DNA of 64,000 nucleotides, taken from positions 2,914,001 through 2,978,000 of the forward strand of contig NZ_CP113116.1 in NCBI RefSeq assembly GCF_026625985.1, given 5' to 3'. Below, piece after piece: positions 1 through 9,857 of this stretch. The notes beneath the pieces were generated by a model. That model ran no database searches and was not told where the DNA came from. It worked only from the letters and a program-made list of their open reading frames with translations. The stretch comes from Mycobacterium sp. Aquia_213. GTDB lineage: Bacteria; Actinomycetota; Actinomycetes; Mycobacteriales; Mycobacteriaceae. Numbering within the stretch: the stretch's first letter is position 1; each line of letters starts with the position of its first letter. The translations under genes and the position numbers were made by a program.

Positions 1-535
1 GGAATACGGGTGAGCCGGAGGCGCGACCCTAGCCAGGACATACACCGATTCCGCAACGTGGGTAGGCGACCCGGTGCAAACCGATAGGCAAGAGCGTGGT
101 CGGCTCGAACGAAAAGTCATCGATCGAGAATAGGGATTATCACCTGGATTAATTTCGTTCTCACCTCCTCATCGCCTGGGCACACCGAGATGCCTTTTAT
201 TCTGCACGAAGAGGCGAGGACACCCGGCGCATTCGCCGGATCCGGCACCCCTCTCATCAGAGCTTCGGCACCACACTGCGTATCCGGCGAAACGCCAGAA
301 GCCACTTGGGCTCAACCCTTAAGCCGGGAAGAGCTGTCCTGACCCTGGGCGTCTTTCGACGTTGGAGGTCAGTGGCCTGTATCCGTAATGGAAGCCTCAC
401 CTAACGAGGTGCTTGCACCGCAATCGTGGCATTCGAGACACAGTCAGTCAAGCTTGCTGCGAGGCGTTCGCAACAATTCACTGCGCCGCTACACCGATTC
501 CATACGGGAGCCCCGTGGCCGTGTTAGGAGACGGC
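1..535. other. Left-edge stretch without a recognisable gene
   Basis: This region lies downstream of eccA5. Short open frames exist on both strands, for example 117-305 minus and 388-570 plus, but none has a recognisable family, a convincing ribosome site or mycobacterial codon character. No clear terminator hairpin was seen directly after the eccA5 stop. I see nothing here that can be annotated. Confidence 0.6.
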
Positions 536-2368
536 TTAGCTCGACTTCTTCTCGGCGACTGCCGCGCTGAGGCCCTCGAGCAGGTCTTCCCCGCTGAGCT
601 CCCTGAACCGGAGCAGCTGAAGCTCGGTGAATTCGGTGGTGTCGGCGGCCAGTACCGCGTCGAGGTCCTCGTCGTCGAGACGGAAGCTCCGGTGGTCGCG
701 GGCCTTCTCCACCACATTGCGCACGAAGCCGGCATTACCGAGCGTGTCGATACCGCGAATCAGGTCCCCGTCCTCGGAGTAGCTCTCGTCGAGGTAGAAC
801 CTGGTGTACGACGGCAGCAGGTCCTGGGCCGCTTCCTCGGTGATGACGTCTTCGTTCTCCTGGCCCATCAAGCGGGTCAGGGCCACCAGCTCGTCCGGCG
901 TGTAGCTGAAGAACTCGATGAGGGTCGAAAAGCGCCGTCGCAGACCCTGATTCACCTCGAGCATCTTGTCCATCGCCTTGGCGTAGCCGGCGCCGAAGAC
1001 CACCAGATCGTCGCGGTGGTTCTCCATGTACAGCAGCAGGGTGTTGATGATCGCGTTGCCGTACGGGTCGCCCTGTTGGTAGCCCTTTTCGTGCAATGTG
1101 TGCATCTCGTCGAAGAAGACCGCTCCGCCCAACGCCTCCTCGAGCATCTCCTCGGTGTTCTTCTCCGCGTCGGCCATATAGCGGCCCAACAGCTTGGTGC
1201 GGCTGGTTTCCACCACCACCGGCTTGCGTAGCACGGTCAATCCGCACAGCTGCTTGCTGAACGCGCGCGCCACCGAGGTCTTTCCGGTCCCGGGTGGGCC
1301 CAGCAACAAAGTGTGGCGCGAGGTCACGGGCACCGGAAGGCCCATTTTTGCGCGGGCAAGATTCACCCTGGTCGTGGACTTGATGAGTTTGATCTCTTGC
1401 TTCGCTCGCTCCATGCCCAGCATGGCGTTGAGTTCCTCGTCGCCCTCTTCCAAGTACTTGGCCGCCGTCTCGGCTTGCCGAGCCGCCTCGTTCTCTTCGC
1501 GGGTCGGGGCGCTGTCCGGGTCCCACGGGTCGGTGCGGGCCTCGATGGTCTCCGGATCGGTGAGCAGCAACTGGTAGTTGGGGTTGTCCAGAGCTTCGCG
1601 GGCCGGACCGAACTTGGGGTCCCGCGAGTACACCCGGCGCAGCACCTCGACGGCTTCTTCCTCGCGTCCGAGGTGCCGTAGGCACATGCCTTGGGTGTAC
1701 AGGGCGACGTTGGCCGCGCCCGGTACCCGATCCGCCTCGGTGGCGTCCTGGCTGCGCCGAACCGCCTCCTCGAACACGCCGAGCGACGCCAGCGCCGTGG
1801 TCGCCATCGCCGCGCCGGCGGCCTTCAACTCGGGGTTGCGCCAGATCTTTCCCTCGGGGAATTGCACGAGCACGTCCGGCCATCGCCCGGCGCGGAAGTA
1901 CAGAATGCCTCGCACGTAGGCGATCAGCTCTTCGTCGATGGGTTGGCGGGGTTCGATGCCATCGAGCAGCTTGACGGCTTCCTCGTAACGCTTCGCCTCG
2001 GCGAGCACCGCGGCGTACGCGCACGCGAGTGACTCCACGCTGAGGACCGCCAGTCGCAGAAACAACCCGTCGGAGACGTCGGGATGGAACTGTATTTCCG
2101 TGACACCGAGCCGACGGGTTTCCCAACCGAACGTGCTGACCGCCGCCCAGGCTCCGGAAACCACCTCGATGCTCTGGTCACCCGCCAGCAGCCGTGCCAG
2201 CCAGGCGTCGCACATCGCCGGGTCGCGCGTGGTGGCCGTGGTGAACATCCGCAGCGCCACCTGCGGGTTATGGCTGGGCTGTAGCCCGTTGACGGAGATT
2301 CCCGACGCCAAGAGGCCGGCAACCATCGCGTTACGGGCGTCCTCCGCCGCTGATTGCGGGCGGCTCAT
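536..2368 (-). CDS. eccA5: ESX-5 cytosolic AAA+ ATPase EccA5
   Basis: 610 residues, as recalled for EccA5 of M. tuberculosis. The N-terminal ~280 residues are alpha-helical and TPR-like. The C-terminal half is a CbxX/CfxQ-type AAA+ module with Walker A GPPGTGKT (357-364), Walker B VFFDE (417-421) and an Arg-rich NQGLRRRF segment (473-480) in the sensor/arginine-finger region. EccA proteins are cytosolic and are thought to help release EspG chaperones from PPE substrates before export. The ATG overlaps the eccE5 stop by 4 bp (ATGA), so the two are translationally coupled. It is the last gene of the ESX-5 transcription unit. Assignment is firm by sequence and by synteny. Confidence 0.97.
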   Translation of the reverse strand: MSRPQSAAEDARNAMVAGLLASGISVNGLQPSHNPQVALRMFTTATTRDPAMCDAWLARLLAGDQSIEVVSGAWAAVSTFGWETRRLGVTEIQFHPDVSDGLFLRLAVLSVESLACAYAAVLAEAKRYEEAVKLLDGIEPRQPIDEELIAYVRGILYFRAGRWPDVLVQFPEGKIWRNPELKAAGAAMATTALASLGVFEEAVRRSQDATEADRVPGAANVALYTQGMCLRHLGREEEAVEVLRRVYSRDPKFGPAREALDNPNYQLLLTDPETIEARTDPWDPDSAPTREENEAARQAETAAKYLEEGDEELNAMLGMERAKQEIKLIKSTTRVNLARAKMGLPVPVTSRHTLLLGPPGTGKTSVARAFSKQLCGLTVLRKPVVVETSRTKLLGRYMADAEKNTEEMLEEALGGAVFFDEMHTLHEKGYQQGDPYGNAIINTLLLYMENHRDDLVVFGAGYAKAMDKMLEVNQGLRRRFSTLIEFFSYTPDELVALTRLMGQENEDVITEEAAQDLLPSYTRFYLDESYSEDGDLIRGIDTLGNAGFVRNVVEKARDHRSFRLDDEDLDAVLAADTTEFTELQLLRFRELSGEDLLEGLSAAVAEKKSS

Positions 2369-3561
2369 TGACCTGCAAGCAAGCGCTCAGCGCCCTCCCG
2401 CACCTGGCCTACCTGAAGCACTAGATCGTCGTCCGAAAGCAGCCCCCGGGTGGGCACGACCAGCAGCGGGCGGGTCGTCGGCGCGGGCAGGCTGGCGCGC
2501 ACCGCGGCCAGCTGGCGGCCGGTGAGCCGGTTGAGCCCGGACGACACGCCCCTGGGCAGCCGGCTATCGCTGTGATAGCGCACCCAGCCCGACACCTCGG
2601 GCTGACCGTCGTCGGCGGTGAGCTGGATGGTCACCACGGTTGCCTCGGCGTCGGGCAGCCATAGCTCCTCCAGCGTCTCGGTGGTGATGTCCGACGGCGT
2701 CAACCAGAAGCTGGTCGCGAACCCGTTGAAGTGCTTGAGGTAGCGCCAGCCGGGGCGGCTCCAGGTCGGTTCCAGGTCCGCGAGCACGGCGCTGTCGACC
2801 TCGGTGATCTCCTCGGAGGTCAACGGCCGCGGCGAGCAGCCCGGTGCGTCGAGATCCTGGACCAGCCGCTCGGTGGCCGCGACCAGCGTCGAAGCCAGCG
2901 AATCACGGGCCGCGACCGCTGCGACGTTGGACTGCGGGTTCATCCGCAGCACCAGCCAGGTGCGGCGCACGTACGACGCGGGCTGATCACTGACCAGCCC
3001 CCACTCTTCGGGCCCCAACTTGTCGAGCTTGGACAGCTCCGCGGCGTTGCCGCCGCGGCGCATTTGCACCGAAACGATGTCGATGCCGTCGAGGTTGACG
3101 TCGAACTGACGTAGTCCGGTGGCGACCGATCGCACCAGCAGGCTGGCCGGCGGTGCGCTCTTCTGGCGGTGGCGCACTGCCGCGTCGTCTTCGCCGTCGA
3201 GTGCGATCACGGTGACCAGGCGTCCGTCGTACTCCCGCACGCCGACCTTGTCGCGTCCGAATCGGCGCTGGTAGTCGAGCGCGGGCGTGCACCCCGCAGC
3301 CAGCGTGGTGCCCGGGTCGGCGGACCAGTCCCAGAGCCAGCCGGCCAAGCCGGAAGTCACGGTGAGGCCGTGATGGGTGACCAGCGACAGCAACACGATG
3401 ATCGCCGAGATGCCGACCCCCACCCACCAGGCGATGTGGTACTGGCCCTGCCACGAGTCGGGGCAGTGACTGGCGATCAACAGGATCCCGACGACGACCA
3501 AGAACACGACCGTGACTCGCGCCCACGACAAAGACAACCCAAACCTGCGCTGAGCCTTCAT
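2365..3561 (-). CDS. eccE5: ESX-5 membrane complex protein EccE5
   Basis: 398 residues. Two hydrophobic segments near the N-terminus (about 12-29 and 43-61) are followed by a large soluble domain, the standard EccE layout. EccE sits at the periphery of the hexameric type VII membrane complex with EccB, EccC and EccD. The ATG at 3561 has a GGAG-type ribosome site about 9 nt upstream. It starts 19 bp after the mycP5 stop and overlaps eccA5 by 4 bp. EccE is the least conserved core component, so the call rests on layout, length and position between mycP5 and eccA5. Confidence 0.95.
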   Translation of the reverse strand: MKAQRRFGLSLSWARVTVVFLVVVGILLIASHCPDSWQGQYHIAWWVGVGISAIIVLLSLVTHHGLTVTSGLAGWLWDWSADPGTTLAAGCTPALDYQRRFGRDKVGVREYDGRLVTVIALDGEDDAAVRHRQKSAPPASLLVRSVATGLRQFDVNLDGIDIVSVQMRRGGNAAELSKLDKLGPEEWGLVSDQPASYVRRTWLVLRMNPQSNVAAVAARDSLASTLVAATERLVQDLDAPGCSPRPLTSEEITEVDSAVLADLEPTWSRPGWRYLKHFNGFATSFWLTPSDITTETLEELWLPDAEATVVTIQLTADDGQPEVSGWVRYHSDSRLPRGVSSGLNRLTGRQLAAVRASLPAPTTRPLLVVPTRGLLSDDDLVLQVGQVREGAERLLAGQ

Positions 3562-3580
3562 TGCTTTTACTGCTCCGCCC

Positions 3581-5473
3581 TTATTGTTGCTGCCTGCGGC
3601 GTTTCATCAACGTCGCGATCCCAAATACTGCACCGCCGATCAGTAGTGCACCGGTCAACCCCCCGGCCGCCACCCACACCGGCAGCATGTCGCGGTGCGG
3701 GGGCGGTTTGGGCACGTTCAACGGTATCGACAGTTGCTGTGGCGGCTTGATCGGGCCGTCGGGAATGTCCCAGGTCAGCGCTGCTACCGGGTCGACGACG
3801 CCGTAACCGAGCTGGTTATCCACCCCGCGGGAAGGTGCCCGCGCGGAGCGCTCCAGCCGGTTGATCACTTGGTATGCGGACAGCTGGGGGTACTTGGCAC
3901 GGACGAGCGCCGCCACCCCGGACACGATCGCGGCCGAAAAGCTGGTGCCGCTGGGGACCAGCAGCGAGTTGTCGGGCCCGTCAATCGCGTTGATCAGACC
4001 GTCGTCCCGGGGTGAGAGCCCGATGACGTCGCTTCCGGGTGCCGCGATCCCGACCCACGGACCGGCGACGCTCGATGGGCCCTGCCCCTGACTGCCCTGC
4101 GTCTGCGCGTGACCTTCCGAATCCACCGCACCTACGGTCAAGACGAAATCGCTGAACCAAGACGGCGTCACCACGGTGGTGACGGCGTTCCAGTCGCGCG
4201 GGTCTTTGGGCTTCAGCGGGTCGAAGATCGGGTTCTGCTTGCAGTCCTTTTTGCTGGTGTCGCCGGCGGCGGCCACGATGACGGCGTTGCGCTCGACCGC
4301 CGCGTAGCGGACTGCCGCTCCCAGGGCGCGCTGGTCGATGATGTTGCGCGCGCTCATGCAGGTCACATCGGAGATGTTGATCACCGAGGCCCCCATGTTG
4401 GCGGCGTGCACGATCGCGCGTGCCATCGTCTCGACGCCGGAGATCTTTGCCGAGGTCTGCGGGTCCTCATCGCCGGTGTAGGCGTCCTTGAGGCCGAAGG
4501 CCCCGCTGGACTGACGGATCGAGATGATGTCGACATCGGGGGCGATGCCGCTGTAGGCATCGGGGCCCGCGGACGGTGCCGGCGGTGGCGGAGGAGGCGG
4601 CGGAGGTGCGGGCGTCGGTGTCGGTGCCAGCGGGTGCGGATTGCCGACCTGAATCGTCTGCCCGCCACCGGAGTAGCTCGGAATCGTCACCGTGCCGCCG
4701 CCGTGGTTAGCGGCACCCGGCACCACCGGCGGTCCCGGCGGTGCTCCCTGCGGTGCCTGTGACGGTGAGGCCGGCGCGACCGGCGCAGGTGCACCCTGTG
4801 ACGGTGAGGCAGGCGCAGGCTCCGCCGGCGGCGGTGGCTGGGGTGCCCACGGTGGCGGAGCCTCGGAAGGCGGCGAAGCGGGCACCATCGTCACGGTCTG
4901 GGGCAACGGCGACAGCGTCACGGTCTGCGGCGGCGGAGCTTTCGGCGGCGCTTCCGTGGTGGGAATGGTCACCGGCTTGCGCGGTCCCGCCACCGGTGGC
5001 GGTGGCGCGCCATTCGCCGGCGCCGCACCGATCATCGACGCCACGATGGTGCCGTGGGCGTCGCAGTCGGACAGCCCGTCGCCACCCATGATGTAGTCCC
5101 CGCCGGGAATCAGATGCGGAAACCGGGGGTGCGGAGTTACACCCGTGTCGATGACGGCGACCTTGACCCCGGCGCCGCGACCGAACTGCCATGCCTCCTG
5201 CATATTCAGCATGTCCATGTACTTCGGCTGCAGCTTGAAATCGGTGCCGGGCAGCACCCCGACCTCGGTGCAGTACGAGTTCTGCTTCATCGGCGCCGGC
5301 GGCCCCGGCGGACCGTCCGGCGGCACCGCCGCCGGGTCGATCGTCGGCGGCGATATCGCGTACGCGGGCGGTAACCCGGCTAGTGAACCCGATGTGAGCA
5401 GGAGTGCGGCGATCGCCGCACAGGATGCGCGCCTACGCCACACCTTGCCGTTACCGGTACCGGATTGCTGCAT
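3581..5473 (-). CDS. mycP5: Mycosin MycP5, membrane-anchored subtilisin-like protease of ESX-5
   Basis: About 630 residues from the ATG at 5473, where MQQSGTG aligns with the recalled M. tuberculosis start; another ATG lies 6 nt upstream. Seen in order: a signal peptide ending near PAYA, catalytic Asp in VIDTGV (D109), His in CDAHGT (H140), Ser in SGTSFS (S511), then a C-terminal transmembrane helix followed by MKRRRQQQ. Mycosins face the periplasm and stabilise the type VII membrane complex. Between the His and the next core strand lies a Pro/Ala-rich insertion at about 150-303, including a run of nine prolines. That makes the protein longer than the ~585-residue M. tuberculosis form. Its 5' end overlaps eccD5. 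Confidence 0.96.
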   Translation of the reverse strand: MQQSGTGNGKVWRRRASCAAIAALLLTSGSLAGLPPAYAISPPTIDPAAVPPDGPPGPPAPMKQNSYCTEVGVLPGTDFKLQPKYMDMLNMQEAWQFGRGAGVKVAVIDTGVTPHPRFPHLIPGGDYIMGGDGLSDCDAHGTIVASMIGAAPANGAPPPPVAGPRKPVTIPTTEAPPKAPPPQTVTLSPLPQTVTMVPASPPSEAPPPWAPQPPPPAEPAPASPSQGAPAPVAPASPSQAPQGAPPGPPVVPGAANHGGGTVTIPSYSGGGQTIQVGNPHPLAPTPTPAPPPPPPPPPAPSAGPDAYSGIAPDVDIISIRQSSGAFGLKDAYTGDEDPQTSAKISGVETMARAIVHAANMGASVINISDVTCMSARNIIDQRALGAAVRYAAVERNAVIVAAAGDTSKKDCKQNPIFDPLKPKDPRDWNAVTTVVTPSWFSDFVLTVGAVDSEGHAQTQGSQGQGPSSVAGPWVGIAAPGSDVIGLSPRDDGLINAIDGPDNSLLVPSGTSFSAAIVSGVAALVRAKYPQLSAYQVINRLERSARAPSRGVDNQLGYGVVDPVAALTWDIPDGPIKPPQQLSIPLNVPKPPPHRDMLPVWVAAGGLTGALLIGGAVFGIATLMKRRRQQQ

Positions 5474-6962
5474 AAACATTCATCAACCACAACGCCAGCG
5501 GGAAGATCGGCATCAGGCAGATGTATTCGATCCATTCCACAAACTTGCGGAACAGCGGGCTGTAGATGCTGTTGGGCACGGTCGCCGCGGACACCAGGCC
5601 CGCCGCGGGCAGCAGCACCAGGATCCCCACGCAGATCGACACCGACAGCGGCGACTGCAGCTCCAGGGCGTAGCGCACCACGACCGTCGCCACGATCGCC
5701 ACGGACGTTCCGGCCAGGGTGATCGCCTGCAGGCGATCCACGTAGGAGCGGCCGCGCAGCATCAGGAAACCAGCGCTGAAGCCGGCGAGTAGCAACGGCA
5801 GCCACCGTTGCCCGGTGTGCGGATCCGACAGACCCACCAGCGAGACCACCATCAGGACGCCGAATCCGAGCAGCAGGCCCGACAGGAACGACCGGGCACG
5901 TTCGGCTTGCAACAGCACATCGCGTACCGACGCGGGTCCCTCGAGGACCGGCGGGCCGCCGCCGGTGCGGGTCACGGTGGTGGGCAGATCGGGCCGGGCC
6001 TCGAAGACCCAGCGGCTGGTGGCCGACGGGAACACCGGCAACCGGATGCCGGACAGCCGCCGCGACATGGCCGGTGCGCACTGGTAGCCGATTACGCAGA
6101 CCAGCACGGTGGTCGTCAGCATTGTCACTGCGCTGGTCATCGCGACCATCCGCGCCAGGGCCGCAATCGTTGTCAGCGAACTGACGGCAATGATCGCGGT
6201 GTACAACCCCAGCCGTCGTCCGGTGAATCGGAGCGCCAGTATCGCGGCAATGGTGAGGACACCGAAGCCCAGCACTGCGTGCGGCGATCCGACACCACCG
6301 GGTGGCGCCCCGGCGGCGGCAACCGCCAGCGGTCCGAGGCTGCTTACCAGCATGATGTCGGCGACACGCCGGTCGGCCTGCGATTGAGCGCGCATCAGCA
6401 GCATCATCGAAACGCCCAGCACGATCGCGGCGATGACCGCGGCGTAGATGGTGGTCAGCCACGAGTTGTGGTGCCAACGCCACCAGCCCAGCAACGCCGA
6501 GGCGAGGAAGACGCCGCCGGCTACCATCGCGGCGCCGACCTGCACGGCAACGACCGGGTCGATCGCGGCGAACCGCTTGCTCAGGTTCTGCGAGACCGCG
6601 GTGGAAATGTGCTCGATGACCTGCGAACGCTTTTCGGTGTCGGCGACGAACCGGATCCACAAGCGGTCGCCGTCGAGCACGTCTTGCTCCGTCAGCGACT
6701 GAGTGGCCCGCAAGGGCGACCCGTCGACCAGGCACAATGCCCACTTGCCGCGACCGGTCGCTTCCAGCGGGGTCTCGCCGAGCTCGCGCAGGCGACTGTT
6801 GACGACCTTCAGCAGCGGGTCGGTCATGACCGAAACCGGGGCGTTGGCGTCCAATAGGACACCGATCTGGACACCCGCGCCGGCCATGATGCCAACGACG
6901 ACTGCCCGTGGCTGTGAGATTCCCTCAATATCAGTCTGTGGCGCATCAGCTACCGCAGTCAT
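5451..6962 (-). CDS. eccD5: ESX-5 channel membrane protein EccD5
   Basis: 503 residues. The N-terminal ~100 residues match the ubiquitin-like domain of EccD proteins. The remainder is a run of about eleven hydrophobic helices starting near residue 130. EccD forms the bulk of the membrane-embedded ring of the ESX secretion channel. The ATG at 6962 is preceded by an AGGGGG ribosome site. The 3' end overlaps the start of mycP5 by about 20 bp, which fits coupled expression. The 260 bp between this gene and espG5 contain an AT-richer patch near 7120-7150 that could hold an internal promoter, but I cannot assign one. Confidence 0.96.
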   Translation of the reverse strand: MTAVADAPQTDIEGISQPRAVVVGIMAGAGVQIGVLLDANAPVSVMTDPLLKVVNSRLRELGETPLEATGRGKWALCLVDGSPLRATQSLTEQDVLDGDRLWIRFVADTEKRSQVIEHISTAVSQNLSKRFAAIDPVVAVQVGAAMVAGGVFLASALLGWWRWHHNSWLTTIYAAVIAAIVLGVSMMLLMRAQSQADRRVADIMLVSSLGPLAVAAAGAPPGGVGSPHAVLGFGVLTIAAILALRFTGRRLGLYTAIIAVSSLTTIAALARMVAMTSAVTMLTTTVLVCVIGYQCAPAMSRRLSGIRLPVFPSATSRWVFEARPDLPTTVTRTGGGPPVLEGPASVRDVLLQAERARSFLSGLLLGFGVLMVVSLVGLSDPHTGQRWLPLLLAGFSAGFLMLRGRSYVDRLQAITLAGTSVAIVATVVVRYALELQSPLSVSICVGILVLLPAAGLVSAATVPNSIYSPLFRKFVEWIEYICLMPIFPLALWLMNVYAAIRYR

Positions 6963-7222
6963 CGGGCTGCACCCCCTGTCGTGGTGAATGTGTGGCTCCG
7001 GGTCGCCAGTCGCGCGGAGGGCTCTGTCGATCTACTCACCGGGGCTCCGGAAAGTAGTAGTTCGACGTTTTCCAATTTCATTTACCCTGCCTCGCGATTC
7101 GTGAATCCGGTGACACTGTCTTTCATATTTGCTGCTTATTATGAATGAAGTATGACGCCTTCGTGGCCTGGCCGCACCCCGAGTTCAAAAGCGTTACAAG
7201 CCTTAACAATTGATACTTCTCG

Positions 7223-8125
7223 TTACACCCTGCTGTGGGTCTTCCACTCGCCGTAGGGAAGCGTGTCCAGCACGGTCTTGACGCCGACTTGGACCAGCTG
7301 CGGGGTAGCTGGGCAGATGGCGAGCCAGGCCTCCCCCGAACCTGCGGTCCGCGCCTGTTGGTAAAGCGCGATACGGCCACCCGACCCATCTTTTAGTGAT
7401 AACACCGAGGCGCTGGGGCCCTTGGCGTCGTCTCGGTATTGGCGCGCATACACAGCAACCTCGGCGGCCGGATCCGAAAGCGCCTGGCCAAGCGCGGCAA
7501 CGGTGGCGGCGCTGATGCCCATTCGGCGCAGATCTCCACCGGAGAACACGTTGAAGCCGGACTCTTGCCACGACTTGGTGGCTTCCAGCATGTCGTCGAG
7601 CGGCACGTTGACCGCGTTGATCGCGGCGGGCTCTGCGTGGTGAATCGACTCCAGGCCGTCCAGCACGAGGGCCGCGATCGACGCGCTGTCCGCGACGGCG
7701 ACGTCGTCGACGGTGATATCGGCACCAACGCGAACCGCCGAGACCCAATGCTGGCCGCGTCGGGCGAGTACCACCCGGAACTCGTTGTCGGGGATATCGC
7801 GCGAGCCCGGGGGCTGAGTCTCGTCATCCACGACGCCGTAGAGGAGCTTGCCTCGCGACAGCAGTGCGATGACCTCTAGGTCGGGCGCGGAGAGCACCCG
7901 CATCCGCGCCGCTACTTCTTCATTGACGTCGTCGCCGACGACAATGCCCTGCTCACGCATCACCTTCATGCCGGGATGATCGTTGAGCCAGTCACTGCTG
8001 TCGGTCGATACGTAGGGCCGGCACCGCAGCTCCGGAGCGACGTGCCGAATATCGAGTAACGCCTGGAGCATCCAGAAGCCGTCGACGTTGACGGTGATGT
8101 CGGTGCGAGTGCTCTGTTGGTCCAT
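7223..8125 (-). CDS. espG5: ESX-5 PPE-specific secretion chaperone EspG5
   Basis: 300 residues from the ATG at 8125, the length recalled for EspG5; a TTG codon lies one codon upstream. The sequence has the EspG pattern: an N-terminal segment FWMLQALLDIRHVAPELRC followed by alternating strands and a helical C-terminal half. EspG5 binds the tip of PPE proteins in PE-PPE pairs and keeps them soluble for ESX-5 export. It follows esxN, from which it is separated by a strong hairpin at 8165-8200, and precedes eccD5. The assignment rests on sequence character and conserved position. Confidence 0.95.
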   Translation of the reverse strand: MDQQSTRTDITVNVDGFWMLQALLDIRHVAPELRCRPYVSTDSSDWLNDHPGMKVMREQGIVVGDDVNEEVAARMRVLSAPDLEVIALLSRGKLLYGVVDDETQPPGSRDIPDNEFRVVLARRGQHWVSAVRVGADITVDDVAVADSASIAALVLDGLESIHHAEPAAINAVNVPLDDMLEATKSWQESGFNVFSGGDLRRMGISAATVAALGQALSDPAAEVAVYARQYRDDAKGPSASVLSLKDGSGGRIALYQQARTAGSGEAWLAICPATPQLVQVGVKTVLDTLPYGEWKTHSRV

Positions 8126-8164
8126 CAATACCCCAGACGGTTGTTGTGCACGGTAACCGCAGGA

Positions 8165-8200
8165 CGCGGCAGCACACCGAACGGAAGGTGTGCTGCCGCG
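8165..8200 (-). terminator. 14-bp perfect hairpin between esxN and espG5
   Basis: Arms CGCGGCAGCACACC and GGTGTGCTGCCGCG pair perfectly around an 8-nt loop. It lies 16 bp after the esxN stop and 39 bp before espG5. No U-tract follows on the minus strand. It could act as a partial terminator or as a 3' stabiliser of the esxM-esxN message, so that the secreted pair is made in excess over espG5 and downstream genes. Termination itself is inferred. Confidence 0.7.
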
Positions 8201-8216
8201 CCTGAAGTTTTGGGTG

Positions 8217-8501
8217 TCAGGCCCAGCTGGACCCGACGGCGCTGTCAGTGCTGGCCATGTTGTTGCCCGCGGACTGCACCTTCTGCCCGTGCTGGTTGGC
8301 CTGCTCGTAGATCACCTGGAAGTTACGACCCAACTGGGTGATGAACTCCTGGCACGCCACCGAACCGGCGCCACCCCAGAAGTCACCGGCAGCCAGCACA
8401 TCGCGAACGATGGCCTGGTGCTCGGCCTCCAACGAAGCGGCCTGCGCGCGGATGAGGGCGCCGTGCGCGTCCACATCTCCGAACTGGTAGTTAATGCTCA
8501 T
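8217..8501 (-). CDS. esxN: ESX-5 secreted WXG100 protein EsxN
   Basis: 94 residues with the WXG motif in DFWGGAG in the turn between two helices. It is a near-classical EsxN-type sequence starting MSINYQFGDVDAHGA. The ATG is preceded by an AGGAG ribosome site. WXG100 proteins form four-helix heterodimers with their operon partner, here EsxM 50 bp upstream, and are exported by the ESX machine. Several EsxN-like paralogues exist in mycobacterial genomes; position inside ESX-5 makes this the locus copy. Confidence 0.96.
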   Translation of the reverse strand: MSINYQFGDVDAHGALIRAQAASLEAEHQAIVRDVLAAGDFWGGAGSVACQEFITQLGRNFQVIYEQANQHGQKVQSAGNNMASTDSAVGSSWA

Positions 8502-8551
8502 AGCGTTTTTCTCCTATTGGTCTGAAGGTTACGCAGCCGTAGCTATAACGG

Positions 8552-8848
8552 CTAGTGGCCGAGGGCCTGCTGCGAGGCCTGCTCTTGCGTCTCGTAGTTG
8601 TTGGCGTCACGGATCAGTCCGTCACGCACGCCGTGGAGCATGTTGACAATGTTGTTGAACGCCTGGTTCATCTGACCCATCGTGTCGTAAGACGTCGCCT
8701 GAGCCTGACCACTCCAGCCCGCACCGGCGATGTTCATCGACGACGACCACATCTTGCGGGCCTCGTCCGACACCGTCTGCGCGTGCATCTCAAAACGGCC
8801 CGCCATCGCACGCATCGCGTGCGGGTCGGTCATAAAACGTGTTGCCAT
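8552..8848 (-). CDS. esxM: ESX-5 secreted WXG100 protein EsxM
   Basis: 98 residues with the helix-turn motif GAGWSGQA (W-x-G) and a C-terminal YETQE, which fits the general YxxxD/E type VII secretion signal. The ATG has an AAGGAG ribosome site. It is co-transcribed with esxN and forms the heterodimer with it. As the partner with the exposed C-terminal signal it is expected to be the one recognised by EccC5. The 234 bp upstream, after PE19, hold only a small hairpin. Confidence 0.96.
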   Translation of the reverse strand: MATRFMTDPHAMRAMAGRFEMHAQTVSDEARKMWSSSMNIAGAGWSGQAQATSYDTMGQMNQAFNNIVNMLHGVRDGLIRDANNYETQEQASQQALGH

Positions 8849-8987
8849 GTTGCCTTTCTCCTTAATATCTTGCGACTCGAGATTTTGTTGTGATGGACAG
8901 TGCTGGTTCGGGTGAGTTACGAGTGTCGATGCAACTGCCGAACCGGATACCTAAGGATGTTCCCCCTCCTAACCAGCACCCACCGGA

Positions 8988-9007
8988 CCGTCTACTCAGT
9001 GAGACGG
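8988..9007 (-). terminator. Small hairpin between PE19 and esxM
   Basis: Arms CCGTCT and AGACGG pair perfectly around an 8-nt loop, downstream of the PE19 stop and about 140 bp before esxM. There is no U-tract. It may attenuate or process the PE19-esxM message. Function is unproven. Confidence 0.35.
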
Positions 9008-9082
9008 CTTGCCCGACCGCTGGATGGCTGGCGTGGAACCCACGTCGATGTGAGTGTCCTTAGCCTCAAATGACGAAACCGG

Positions 9083-9382
9083 TTAGCCCGCTGCTGCGGC
9101 GTTGGCGGCTTCAGTCGCGGCGTAAGAGCCGGAGCTGGTCGACAGCGTGTTCACGAACTGCTCGTGAATCGCCGTGGCCTGGGCGCTGACTGCCTGGTAC
9201 ATCTGTGCGTGTGCGGCGAACTGAGCGGCGGTAAGTGCCGAAACTTCGTCGGCAGCTGCCGGCACGACCCCGGTCGTCGGAGCCGCCGCAGCCGCGTTTT
9301 GGGCGCTCAGAGCAGATCCGATCCCCTGCAGGGTCCCGGCTGCCGCGGCCAAAGCCTCCGGCTGTGTCGTCACGAACGACAT
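9083..9382 (-). CDS. PE19: PE family protein next to esxMN (PE19 position)
   Basis: 99 residues, a bare PE domain with no extension: MSFVTTQPEALAAAAGTL at the start, two predicted helices, and a C-terminal YAATE that fits the YxxxD/E secretion signal. A long GGAGGAGG ribosome site sits just before the ATG at 9382, so longer upstream starts in this frame are not needed. PE proteins pair with a PPE partner and are exported by ESX-5. The protein is almost identical to the other PE in this locus (15919-16218), differing at a few positions such as S/T near residue 31 and A/L in the tail. Confidence 0.93.
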   Translation of the reverse strand: MSFVTTQPEALAAAAGTLQGIGSALSAQNAAAAAPTTGVVPAAADEVSALTAAQFAAHAQMYQAVSAQATAIHEQFVNTLSTSSGSYAATEAANAAAAG

Positions 9383-9857
9383 AGTTTTTCCTCCTCCATA
9401 ATCCCCAAACTCTCTGATGAGAGTAGTTGAACGTGTTCCGTAAAGCCTGGTCCGTGGACCGCCCGTTTGCAATTGTTCACGGAACGGTACGGCGAATTCA
9501 CCTTTGGTAACGACACAGTAACAGCGTAAGGCCTCATTTGGGGCCCCTGAGCAGCGAAATCACAGCACTGGCGCGGTCTGACCTCCCTGGTTGTCGAATG
9601 CCTGCTGGCAGGCGCGTTGCCGAGCGTTGAGGTGGTACCCGCGGCGATAAAATCTCGTCGCCGATAACTCGCCCGAAGCCCGATAGGTAGCTAACGGTTT
9701 GTCGCCGCCCGTGGGTGCCCTGCCGGCACTCGCTACCGCGCATGTCAGATCCCATAAACGTGCCTGTATGCGACGCGCACACAACCGCGTTCCAGCAACT
9801 ACCCGCGTCACGGTCGCGCGCCCGGGAGAACACTCTGCCGCTGGGTGATTCGGTCGG
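9383..9857 (-). other. PE19 leader and PPE 3' spacer
   Basis: 475 bp without a gene. Near the PE19 end are two small inverted repeats, GAACGTGTTC (9429-9438) and GTTCACGGAAC (9475-9485), possible regulatory sites. Near the upstream PPE gene is a hairpin at about 9646-9667 with arms CGGCGA and TCGCCG around an AT-rich loop. Related GATAAAAT-type motifs follow two other PPE genes. Confidence 0.45.

Noticed and set aside
117..305. 62-codon minus-strand frame at the left edge
   Set aside because: A GGAGG sequence occurs nearby but not in a useful position for this frame, and the product has no recognisable family or conserved neighbour.
4560..4950. Repetitive proline/glycine-coding DNA suggesting a tandem repeat or CRISPR
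   Set aside because: It is the in-frame proline-rich insertion of MycP5 with irregular units; no direct repeats with uniform spacers.
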